A stretch of 64,000 bases of DNA. It comes from Gnetum montanum. Taxonomy: Eukaryota > Streptophyta > Gnetopsida > Gnetales > Gnetaceae. This document shows positions 55,114-64,000 of this stretch, piece after piece. The stretch is taken from positions 241,935 through 305,934 of the forward strand of contig MNCI01005245.1 in the NCBI GenBank assembly GCA_015680685.1. Direction: 5' to 3'. The notes beneath the pieces are model-generated. The model was given only the letters and a program-made list of their open reading frames with translations. It ran no database searches and was not told the DNA's origin. Within the stretch, counting starts at the first letter, position 1. Each line of letters begins with the position of its first letter. A program made the translations under genes and the position numbers.

Positions 55114-56324
55114 TTTCATTGGTCCCTCTTTGTTGACGTCTGGAGGAATCCACCCGAGAGGCATCAACAAAGAAGTGCAAAACACCATGAACAACTAAGT
55201 ACCAAGCATTATTAGTCGGCCCTTGGCTGGATGTCATTGCACCGTGTTCAAAAGTACATGGGATTGGGAAAGTGCAGTTCAAGATGCAAAGGGGATTGGT
55301 TGTAACTGGGAAAATCAAAAGTTGATCAAGGGTCATAATTGCTACCAGATTTATGAGAGAGGAATGCTCTCATGTGAACAAGCTATATCTTTGGTCCTTA
55401 TCAATAGCCAGTTTTTAGCAGACTCGGAGCCAAGACATATGAGGTGCATTTTTTGCAGAAACGGGACTCTTATAGAGTCTTTATGGGGCCCGTTGTAAAC
55501 AGCCAAAGCCACATAATGATGTGCAACATGGTCTCTTTGAGACACGAGTGTAACTGTTTCCCAAGATAATTGCCTTCTCGCCTGGGGCTTGTATGAGACT
55601 GGCCAATATTCTTTGGTTTATGATGTCAATGGGGTTATGAAGACCTTTTCCATGCATTTTTCTCTTTGACCTTTTTGTTCTTTTTGTTTGTTTATTATTT
55701 TCTTTTGTTTTTTCTTTGTTTTGTTTTTCTTTTATTATTTTATTTTCTTGTTTTGGGTCCTTTTGAAAGAGCATGCTTTTAGTGTTATGCTTGTTTTCGA
55801 GCGCTTGCATTTTGTATCATGGATTGTGTACTGTGTTTTGCGTTGCAACTACTTAGAGAGTCACAATGTGCAACAATGTACCAAGAGCTTTGAGATGAAT
55901 AGAATGTATCAAGGGGGTGTAATTGAACATGCTAAGGGAAACATGATGGGGAATAGGGATGTATCAGGAGTCGGGAATGTACTTATGAATGGATTGACTA
56001 ACCCAGTTGCGGGTGTCAGGAAGAATGTGATACTCTGTCATCATGATGAAGTGCATCTATGCACGAACGCCTCAAGCGTGTCATCCTGCAAACACAACTC
56101 CAAGAAGACAAGAAAACCACAAATGAAATGGTTCACTAAGCACTTTAAACTTGAAAACAGCTAAGGAGATAGAGCCACCATGTGAAATTTCAAAGCAGAT
56201 GGAATCATGAAGAGCATTAGCCTCATTAGGGTCCATGGGACAAATTATGCAGCAAGTCTTTGTGGAACATGAACAGCCAATTGTAGCAACACATCTTTTC
56301 GAGGTTTTGCCTGGTTGTCGATGA
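55114..56324. other. Non-coding internal region of the gag-protease element
   Basis: No pol domain is found. A T-rich tract at 55670-55760 gives a meaningless hydrophobic frame on one strand and a Lys-rich one on the other. An open frame at 55688-56164 (plus) has no recognisable domain. Confidence 0.5.
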
Positions 56325-56735
56325 TGTTGCCAGTTTATAGTCTTAGCGGATTGTTGCAGGTTAGTTTCACGTCATAACCCTTTGGACGGTGCTAGTTTAG
56401 CGTCATAGCGGACGATGTGTTGCTAGTTTATAGTCGTAGCAGACTGTGAAGAGGCAAACCAGTTTATAGTCTTAGTGGACTCTGGATGCTAGCTTCACAT
56501 CATGGCGGACAGATGTGGTAGTTTAGCATCATACCAGATAGAGCTCTATGGTGTCATTTTATTGTCATGACTCCAGGACATTATGTGGTGCCAGTTTCAA
56601 GTCATAGCCCTAGGACCATTCTGTGGTATCAGTTTTAAGTCATGATGCCAGGACTGTTCTATGGTATCAGTTTTAAGTCATGATGCCAGGACTGTCTATG
56701 CCAGTTTATAGTCATAGCAGACTGTTTGTGCTTAC
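56325..56735. repeat. Degenerate minisatellite
   Basis: About ten imperfect units of roughly 38-45 bp built on CAGTTTTAAGTCATGATGCC and AGTTTATAGTC(A/T)TAGC variants. Two adjacent units at about 56624-56662 and 56663-56701 are nearly identical. It lies between protease and 3' LTR of the non-autonomous element. Confidence 0.75.
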
Positions 56736-57247
56736 CTTGCTTGTGTAAGGTGTGATACTACATGCATGGTCATGTTGTGTGTTTATGAGATCTTGCAAAG
56801 ATCAACTAGGAAGAAAACAACATCAAGCAACACCTGTTGTACATAGAGTTAAAATGTATAAATGAAAAAAAAGTAATGCAAAAAGTGATAGTTTAAGGTC
56901 GTTCTGGGCCGTATGCTAGTTTAAGGCCTTTTCGGGCCATGTGTTTTTGTAGTTTTATATTTTTATGTTTGATGTTTTTCAAATGCACTATGTAAACTAA
57001 GTTGATGAATGTGTAAACAAAGCAAAATGTGTGATCTAAGTGAGTGGGAAAAATGTAAACGCATAGGCTAGTGCAATGTAAACAAAAGTCAAAAATGCAT
57101 GTCAAAGGGCTAGGCAGAAGGTAGGCAAGCATCTAGCACATTTTGAGCCAAGGGAAATTCTTGGTCATGTAGTTGCTTCCTAACCAGGCATGGATTAGGG
57201 AGTATGCAAGGTTTAGGGTCCTTTGGGGAATTGTTGACGTCAACCAC
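56736..57247. other. Non-coding internal region after the protease frame
   Basis: No domain recognised on either strand between the minisatellite and the end of the protease frame. Confidence 0.45.
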
Positions 57248-59206
57248 TCATTTGGGTGTGTTAGCCTTAGGCGTTGTGTTGGTTGTTATACGTGTACCAC
57301 CAAGAAACTCTTCTTCCAAAACTTGCGCCATGTCTATGTCGTGGATAGTTGAAGAGGAAACGTTATCACCATGGATGATAACTTGACCACCTTCGTATGG
57401 AAGGTGGATTTCTTGGTGGATGGGAGAGGAGATGGCCCTTAGTTGAGCTAGCCAAGGCCTACCTAGAATCATGTTGAAACTTGGCATCTCCTCTATGACA
57501 ATGAAATCTGCGCTAGTGGGGAATTGCTCTCCCGCTACAAAGGCTAAGTTGATTGTACCTTTGACTGTGACACGTGATCTGTTGAAGGATTTTAGACACA
57601 TGGTTTTGGTTGGACTGATTTCATCTGCCAAGCCTAACTTGTCAATGACGGAGTACAAGACTATGTTTGTTGCTGCACCATCGTCAACATGTACTCTGCA
57701 GATAATACACTACCCAACACGAATGTTGATGGATAGTGGAGCTGTAGTAACCTTCCCTGGTGCGGGGTTGACTTTAACTACATCATTGCGAAAGATTAAG
57801 ATTGCTGAACCTAATTCTTGTGGTGTAGGGGGCAACATTGTTGTGCAGATGAATGCCTCATTTGCAGTGATGTCTTCCATAACAGGAATGGAGGCTAAGA
57901 CCTTGGCCAATGCTTGGCAGTGAGTAGATGAGGTCATGACCAGGTCACACAAGCTGGACGTTGTGTTCTTTTGCTTGAACATTTTTTTTACTTGGGTTAG
58001 TGCAACTATGAAGTCCTTGTCGTTAGTGATTGTGTTGGCCTTGACTTCCTCCATGTGGCTTGAAAGATAGATCTCTTGCGGAGGGGACTTAGGCTTGCTT
58101 TGCTCAGCCTGCTTGGGGGTAGGGGCCCCAATGTTCAATTTTTGTTTACTGGTCGTGGCCTTTGCTTCAACCATGGGGATTGCGAGGTGCTCGTTTATCC
58201 TCTTGCGTTGCCATTTGGTGGGCCTACCAGGGTTCTTAGTGGGGTCGACCCTTAAGGAAGGAGAGATTGAGATGTTGCCCACTATTGGGCTTCGGGTATG
58301 TGAGGGGCCATCATGTTGTGGCACCTTGATGACGAAAGGTTGTCTAGCAGTTGTTGTTGTTGCGTTATGTCCGTTTAACATTTTAGCGAATGATTGGTAG
58401 TTTAAAATAATTTTGGATGCAAAGGGTATGGCAGGTGCATGAGGTGGCACTTTGATAACAAATGGAGGCCTCTTGCTTGTGGAGGCTATGGGAACCTTTG
58501 CCTTGTTAGGAGGCACACGGATCACAAGGGGTTGTTGCATAGGTTTGGACTTGCCACCTATGCTAATTGAGTTTATGACATAGGAGGCATTGTCTGTGTT
58601 GGATTGACTTACCATGTTAATCACTAGTTGGCCTTGTTCTATCATTCCCTGCAGGTCATCTTGCAAGGGATGAGAGTTGTCTGTATTATAACCAGCCATT
58701 TGATGGTAATGATAGTATTGGTCCAATTTAAAATGTTGTGGGATTGGGGGCTCATTTGGTACTACTAAGGTGGGGTTCCTTAGTAGCTCGCAGTACCTGT
58801 CATGTTTTTGGCAGGTAATCTCTGATACGTGTTTATGTTGGATTTGCCCAGCTTTCAAGAGAGGGTTGCATTGGTAATGGTGTATACTTTGAGCGGTCCT
58901 TGTGCTGAAAGTTGGGCCTTGGGGTGGCCCCTGCCAATGTAGGTGAGTTGGCGCCAAAGTTGGTGGCTTTGTCAGTTGGGGCTTTGGGTTGCTTAGCTGT
59001 TGGGTCCCAGTTGGTTGCTTTTGTGATTGCGGCCATCGTTGCCACTGGTGTGTTTTGCTTACGAGTATGTTAGTTTCTGTGCTTGATTGCACTGCCTCTT
59101 CTATGTTTTTAATTTGTGCGAATGCTTGACTCAAAGTACGAGCACTCAAGTAATAAATTTTTGACTTAATAAAATCATTCATAGAAGCCTTAAAAATGGT
59201 GAGCAA
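57248..59206 (-). pseudogene. Gag C-terminal part and aspartic protease (one TAG stop)
   Basis: One frame on the minus strand from 59206 to 57248, broken only by a TAG at 57712-57710. The first residues LTIFKASMNDFIKSKIYYL end the gag core; a long Gln/Pro/Thr-rich linker without a CCHC knuckle follows. Before the stop the strand INIRVG is visible. After it come VHVDDGAATNIV (active site region, 57688-57653), LGLADEISPTKTMCLKSF and MPSFNMILGRPWLAQLRAIS, the classical end of a Ty3 protease. The D-D-G triplet replaces the usual D-S/T-G, as in several plant lineages. Repaired, it would be about 650 codons. No reverse transcriptase follows in any frame. Confidence 0.78.
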
Positions 59207-60280
59207 GTATGTCTCAGGTATGGGCTCGTGGAGTTCGTTGAGGGCTACACTCCACCTTTGGATAAATTTCTATGCTAGCTCTAATGGCACTTATTTAATC
59301 TAAATCAGGCTATCCAAAGTGGATTTAGGTTTTAGATTATACTTGAAATGGGTGAGAAATTGGTGCAAAAAATCCTCCAGAGAGAATATCAAGTTATGGG
59401 GTAAGGCTCGGTACCAATCTAAGGCTTTTCCCATTAAGGACATAGCAAACACCTGCAGAATTGAGTGAGGCTAGGCCTGAAGGAGTAGGCATTCTAGTCA
59501 AAATGTCACTAGGTGGGCATTTGGATCTTCCTCTCCATTGTACTTGGTTAGCTAAGGTAATGGGATTTCCTTTGGTAAGGTTAATGGTGGAACTGAAGGG
59601 TGGATTGGGTCATCTTGGTAGAAATCTAGCACCTTGACTTCCTCAGTGTTTGTGGTTTTAAGGCGTTGTACCTCTTCGGTCAACATGTGCATCATTTTCT
59701 TCATGTCCACCCACTCTTGGGCGGTAAACAAACCAATGGGTTGAATGGATTATGATTGGTAGTAATTTGGCTATTGCATTGTTTGTGGAAAGGGAGGTTG
59801 TTAGATTGTCAGTTGTTGCAGTGGAACAACATTCAAGGATGGGATTAGAGGGTGTGGTATGTTATAGAGAGTAGGTTGGTATTGCTGGATAGCTGGTGCA
59901 ACCCACTGCCTAGCCATAGGTTGTGAGGTGACACCTTGAACATGTTGTGCTGAAGTAGTCAGAGGTGCCCCATGGGTTTGTGCTTGTGGGTGGACGTGGA
60001 AGCTAGTACTTCTTGTTGAGAAACCGGTCCTCGCATGTATGCGAACGAAGGAGGAAGCATGGTCCCTTCCAGGAAAGGTTGGAACAATGGGTTTCTATAG
60101 GCGTGAGGACTGACGGTATGGTATGAATCCCCATGCTTAGATTGGACGATAAAGTTATCTTCCTCATCTCCATTCTGAGGCTCTATCGAAGGTGGCTATA
60201 AGGCTTGACTCTTTGCCATGAGAAGCTGGGATATGAGTCGATGATGGGGCTCAGAAAGGGAGATTTGTTAAATGCTGAGG
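59207..60280 (-). pseudogene. Gag core of the non-autonomous element
   Basis: Minus strand with several stops: KALDWYRALPHN-like sequence near 59410, FSLEDFLHQFLTHFKYNLKP, KFIQRWSVALNELHEPIPET and YLLTIFKA, which runs into the open frame at 59206. This is the Retrotrans_gag pattern (W-Y-x-x-L, then F-x-x-x-F). The N-terminal part up to about 60280 is not recognisable in detail; it overlaps a repeat-poor leader. Confidence 0.65.
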
Positions 60281-60439
60281 AAGTGAACTCATGACCTCTC
60301 TTATAGATGAGCTCATAGTTTCGCTTCCCCTCTCTTTCCATGCGATCGATAGGCAGGTGGGCTTGAATCTTCACACAAATGAAGTTATATTATTCTTGTG
60401 TGAGGATTGCACAAGTAGGGTTGACCTGGGAAGATTCCA

Positions 60440-60740
60440 TGACAATGTGTCCAAGCTGACAGCGTGCAGCGTGACTAACCTGCAGCGTGTGCAGTGTCAC
60501 TAGTTGACAGCTTGTGTAGTGTCAGTAACTAGCACAACGTGTGTAACTGCAGCGTGAGCAACCTCAGTGTGAGTAAGCTCAGCGTGTCTAACAGGATTTA
60601 GCGTGAGCAAGCTCAGCATGAGTGATTATCAGCGTGAGTGAGTCTCAACGTGAGTGACCTCAGCGTGAGTAAGTCGAGTTAGGCTTTAGTTTTCAGCACT
60701 TGATCTGTGCAGCGTTTTGAATCGTAGCGTGACTAAGGTT
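60440..60740. repeat. AGCGTGA(GT) degenerate tandem array in the element leader
   Basis: More than a dozen copies of CAGCGTGAGT or variants (CAGTGTGAGT, CAGCATGAGT, CAACGTGAGT) spaced 10-25 bp apart, for example CAGCGTGAGCAACCTCAGTG. The motif is shared with both LTRs. Confidence 0.75.
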
Positions 60741-60754
60741 TGACAAATAGTAAA

Positions 60755-60780
60755 TAGGTTTGGCCCTCCTTCTAGCACCA
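60755..60780 (-). other. Candidate primer-binding site of the gag-protease element
   Basis: On the minus strand TGGTGCTAGAAGGAGGGCC starts at 60780, about 11 bases inside the 5' LTR edge. It starts with the required TGG and corresponds to a tRNA 3' end ...CTAGCACCA. I cannot name the tRNA. Confidence 0.45.
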
Positions 60781-60791
60781 ATTTACTAGAC

Positions 60792-62454
60792 TAACCTAAA
60801 TCATCGGTGTAAGGCTGGAAGGGAAAACAAACACCGAAAGATTGTCAGGTAGACACAACTGACCCTGCCTTCTCCTGAGGGCAAGTTGGAAAAGGAAACG
60901 AAGGCAGACTGCCTTGGATGGTTTGCATGCAAATTAACTAAGGACTTCCGTGAGCGTAAACTACGGCTTGTGCTGGGTTATCATAAATTGATGTTTGAAT
61001 TGTAAATGGCGATGCACAAAATTTAAACAGAACATATGCAGAAATATATTATAAATAGAGCATAAACAGAGCAAACAATGTAAATGGCATGCAATAATGA
61101 ACTATATTGTATTATTTAAATAAGAATGTGCACCGATCAAAGTGTAGCTGTGCCTGTGGATGGCAGGTTAAGTGCTAATCCCTGGGATGATGTGTGAAGT
61201 GCTCAGATGCTAAGAGTCAAGTGTGTCTAAGCATCCTAGGTTGCTGGTTGATGCTTCCCAAGCCGTCAACTTTCAAAATTCCCAACCTAGTTTATGAGAA
61301 TCGACAAGGTATTTATAGGGCTGGGCTAGGCTCGAGTGTGGAATTCAAGAATGGAATCAACGGCTGGGAGATGAGAGGAAAATGAATCTAATAACACGTG
61401 TCCGATGAACAGCTGTATGTGAGTTGGACGTGTGTGGATAAGCTGTGTTTTGGACCAAGTGCATTGTATCTTACAACGTGTGACAACTCACTCAAGCTAT
61501 CGTACGCTCATGGAAGCACATACAATTCGCAGTGTAAGAGTCTGACAAGCTCATGAATGAAAATTTACAATGAAATTATAATGTACAACAAGAGAAACTG
61601 GCTTTGGCTCACTTGAAACTTCTAGATCTCTGACTTGACTATTGTAGGATCTTGATTTGAGTGTTTTTGTGGCTGTTCAAGGCGTCTTTGCTTGATCAGG
61701 ACTTCCCACATGACTTGATTTAGTCGAAGCGTGTCCTTAGTGTGCACACACTGCACTCACGCTGCAGCGTGACTTTAGCGTGAACTCAGCGTGAGTGAAC
61801 AAAGACTTGCAATTTTTCACCAAATTTTGAATTTTGAACCCTAATTTTTGAAGTGTAAGGATTTCTTGACTGTGATTAACAAATTGAGCCTAAAAGTGCC
61901 TTATTTTAAGCCACTTTTAGGTAGGTCACGCTGGACTCACGTTGTAGCGTGACCACAATGTGACTTGCAATTTTGGACATGAAACTAGAATTTTGGAGGT
62001 TGGGCTTGGAGGTTGTTGATGATGAACCCTAAAGATGACTTGCACGTTTGAAATCAAGTCATTTTGACTTATTTTTGAGGCTCTGAAAGTTGGTCACACT
62101 AGAGTCACGCTGCCAGTGTGACTACAGCGTGACCACAGCATGTGTTGCAGCGTGTGTTCAATTTGGCTCGAAATTTGAATTCTGGATGCTAAAACCTAGA
62201 GTGGACATGAGTCGCCGTTGAGGATACATTGTACTCTCAAATTGGACCATCTTTGACTTGATTTTGAAGCTATTGGAGTTGGTCGTGTTGAGCGCAAGCT
62301 AGCTTGACAGTGTAAGCAAGCTGGCTTGAACAAGCTGGGCGTGAGTTCCATGCCTTAGTCAAGTTTTGCCTCCCGAATGCTGGAAAGGGCTTGAGTCGTT
62401 CTCGTTTCAAAGTGTTAGGCCAAAATTAGTGGTGTTAGGTCGAAATTAGTGGTG
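60792..62454 (-). repeat. 5' LTR of the gag-protease element
   Basis: Homologous to 53479-55113. The minus-strand TATA box is at 61317-61310 and the palindrome TCACGCTGCAGCGTGA at 61757-61772. Near its outer edge about 20 bp (GTTAGG..GAAATTAGTG) are duplicated in tandem (62414-62454), which the other LTR lacks. Confidence 0.78.
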
Positions 62455-64000
62455 AAATTGAAAAGAGGTTCGCTGAAAGTGAACATCGAAGACGAGCTCT
62501 CCCCTTTCCCTGCCTAATCCAAAAGTTGTGCAAACAGGCAGGGATAACACGGTACTCTAATGATGTAATCTGGCATGCCCTGATTGCCTCTTAGCAGGAA
62601 ATGATGAAGGATAAAAATCCTACCACCACATAGACAGAGGAGGAGTAGTAACCACCTCCACCACCTACACAAGCAACAAGGCTAGGTTTGCAAACCATAG
62701 CAGAACACATCTGCAAAATCCGACAAATGCTCTTGAGCCAGCAAGAGCAATCTAGTAGGACTGGCGGAGGAGAAGACCCTTCGGTCTATCGCCCTGCAAT
62801 GAGCCACCTGGAGCAAGTGGCTCGATCAGTTAGCTTACTTGAAAGAGCAGGGCCGATGTTCTCCATAGCTCGAAAGCAAGTACTAACAAGGATAGATCCT
62901 AGCGTTTAAGAGGTAACAATATCAACTTGACAACTATTTTCTGAAATCTCTGGGAATGCTGCTACCTTTTCGGTAAGCTTGGAAGATGGTCAGGGGGCAA
63001 CAGTCTTGGTGATGCAGCACCAAGGATAGGAGACTGTAGTCGAAGTGGTTGCTGATACAATTGCTACAGCTCTCAATGCATCAGCAGCACCTATATCGGA
63101 CATTCATGGACTATAAGATGTATAGGCATTTGCCGGAACTTTGCGTAGCAAGATTGATGCAGCACAACACGAGGAGTTGTTGGACTGACTGGTGGGGATC
63201 AGGCAACCACTTCTGGATGTCTTCAACATTCCGGACAACATTACTGCAACCCAGTTGGAGTTTCTCTTAGCAAGGGGTAAGAGCCTCATTTTGGAAGGGC
63301 AACTTGAAGCTGCTCAAGCTGCTTGTCAACGCTTGGCAATGGAAGTAGCCCAATTAAGAGCCCAACTTGTCGATCTAGCCATCCTTGACTGCGGAATCAC
63401 CAGAGATGAAGCCTTTTAACAACTTCAATTGAAACTTCAGATCGTTAAGGATGTGCAAGAGTCGACGATCTTTGATAAATCCTTGGTGGATGTTCGAGCA
63501 TATCATTTAGACAAGGACTTAGTGGAGGTTCGCCAGGAGAATGTCCGATTGACCATGGAGGTTCATCGCCTGTGCAATGTTAGTGCAGAAAATGAACACA
63601 TGAAAAATTTTATCCACCAATAACAGGAAGAAATAGCCAGGGTGAATGTTGATGTAAGAAGGTTGGCTGTTGAGAACTGAAATCTGTCATTGGAGGAGGT
63701 TTGGGCATTGCGATAGAAATCTGCAATTGAAATCACCACTTGGAAGAATGAGGTCCTAAAATTTGAAAACATCAAAAATCATTAGAGGGACCAAGTGGGA
63801 TTATAGAAGAAAGTAAATGAAAAGCAGATTCAGGCCGCAAAGGCCAAAATGAACCAAGCACTCCAACAGCTCCGAGAAGGAGGCGACGTATGGCAACCTA
63901 TCTTTGATGGGTTGAATGACTACAAGAAAGCTGAAATCTGCCTTAAGGAGCTGCAAATTTAGGAGATGACAAAATATATGGAGCTTGCCAACCTTTGCTA
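62454..64000 (+). pseudogene. Interrupted frame: transposon-protein-like start, Pro-rich linker, coiled coil (runs off the window)
   Basis: Directly at the LTR edge the frame reads EIEKRFAESEHRRRALPFPC, LIQKLCKQAGITRYSNDVIW, then stops and a short Pro run, QTIAEHICKIRQMLLSQQEQ and MSHLEQVARSVSLLERAG. From 63192 a helical region follows (LEGQLEAAQAACQRLAMEVA, QLRAQLVDLAIL, VEVRQENVRLTMEVHRL, QIQAAKAKMNQALQQLREGG) with TAG, TAA and TGA codons. The first part resembles the plant-transposon-protein domains in Gag-side ORFs of large Ty3 elements, by memory of that family; the rest is a coiled coil. Its 5' part was cut off by the element at 53479-62454 or was never here. Confidence 0.5.

Larger units (their letters stand above)
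53479..62454 (-). mobile_element. Non-autonomous Ty3/gypsy element with two LTRs, gag and protease only
   Basis: Two direct repeats of about 1.64 and 1.66 kb (53479-55113; 60792-62454) flank 5.7 kb. In minus-strand order: 5' LTR, candidate primer site (60780 leftwards), an AGCGTGA-rich leader, gag core, a gag-protease frame (59206-57248), then 2.1 kb without coding capacity but with a 40-bp-type repeat array (56325-56735), and the 3' LTR. Reverse transcriptase, RNase H and integrase are absent, so it would depend on another element. The LTRs are clearly diverged. A 5-bp target duplication was not identified. Confidence 0.8.

Noticed and set aside
55688-56164. Hydrophobic plus-strand frame starting with many Phe residues, as a membrane protein
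   Set aside because: The hydrophobic run is the translation of a T-rich tract inside a retroelement. The opposite strand gives a Lys-rich run, and nothing resembles a known family.

Overview
The window is nuclear DNA of a large, repeat-rich plant genome. A gymnosperm is my best guess, because LINE and Ty3 debris is dense, an aminoacyl-tRNA synthetase gene is spread over more than 26 kb by huge introns, and intact genes are almost absent. That guess is inference; the plant affiliation rests on the element families and on the organellar-type histidyl-tRNA synthetase (HisRS) exons. Nothing looks bacterial, and I found no tRNA, rRNA or CRISPR.

The only host gene I recognise is a broken HisRS gene on the minus strand. 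Four consecutive 5' exons lie at 35004-35185, 34830-34925, 34039-34127 and 33789-33918. One central exon lies at 18409-18483 and the last exon, with its stop, at 8573-8710. Splice sites are consensus and phases agree, but two exons carry TGA codons, the motif 2 arginine is changed, and the exons for the rest of the catalytic core are not visible. Its introns and flanks hold most of the retroelements.

The dominant repeat is one family of L1-like LINEs with eight copies (A 1-1629, B 3218-8546, E 10873-12075 minus, F about 12200-15540 minus, G about 16411-17560 minus, C about 19440-22075, H about 28598-32697, D 37472-40310). Copy B is bracketed by a perfect 12-bp target-site duplication. Its layout is ORF1 (DUF4283-like plus CCHC knuckle), endonuclease, reverse transcriptase, zf-RVT, and then an unexpected 3' module. 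That module has a conserved N-terminal domain of about 170 residues, a long Glu/Gln/Arg-rich coiled coil, and a C-terminal domain that reads as a DnaJ J-domain with an HPD tripeptide. It recurs in seven copies and appears to be a C-terminal extension of ORF2 joined by a proline-rich linker. This LINE-encoded J-domain is my main candidate for an undescribed system.

Other LINE remains are a second L1-like family (35190-37230) and RTE-type 3' ends near 15.8-16.2, 19.0 and 33.2 kb. tRNA-derived SINE-like repeats lie near 23.6, 40.9, 42.9 and 43.1 kb.

From 41 kb onward LTR elements dominate. One Ty3 family with a decayed tRNA-Asp primer-binding site gives two minus-strand LTRs (41.2-42.8 kb) and two plus-strand copies with gag and protease remnants (44.6-47.4 kb; 49.1-53.48 kb). 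A second element fills 53479-62454 on the minus strand: two LTRs of about 1.64 and 1.66 kb flank a gag-protease frame, with no pol between them, so it looks non-autonomous. The window ends in an interrupted coiled-coil reading frame.

Poly-C/G tracts with single Ns, and one 737-base N gap, mark places where the assembly is doubtful. Most nonsense codons are TAG at conserved Gln or TGA at conserved Arg, as expected from deamination of methylated CHG and CG sites.
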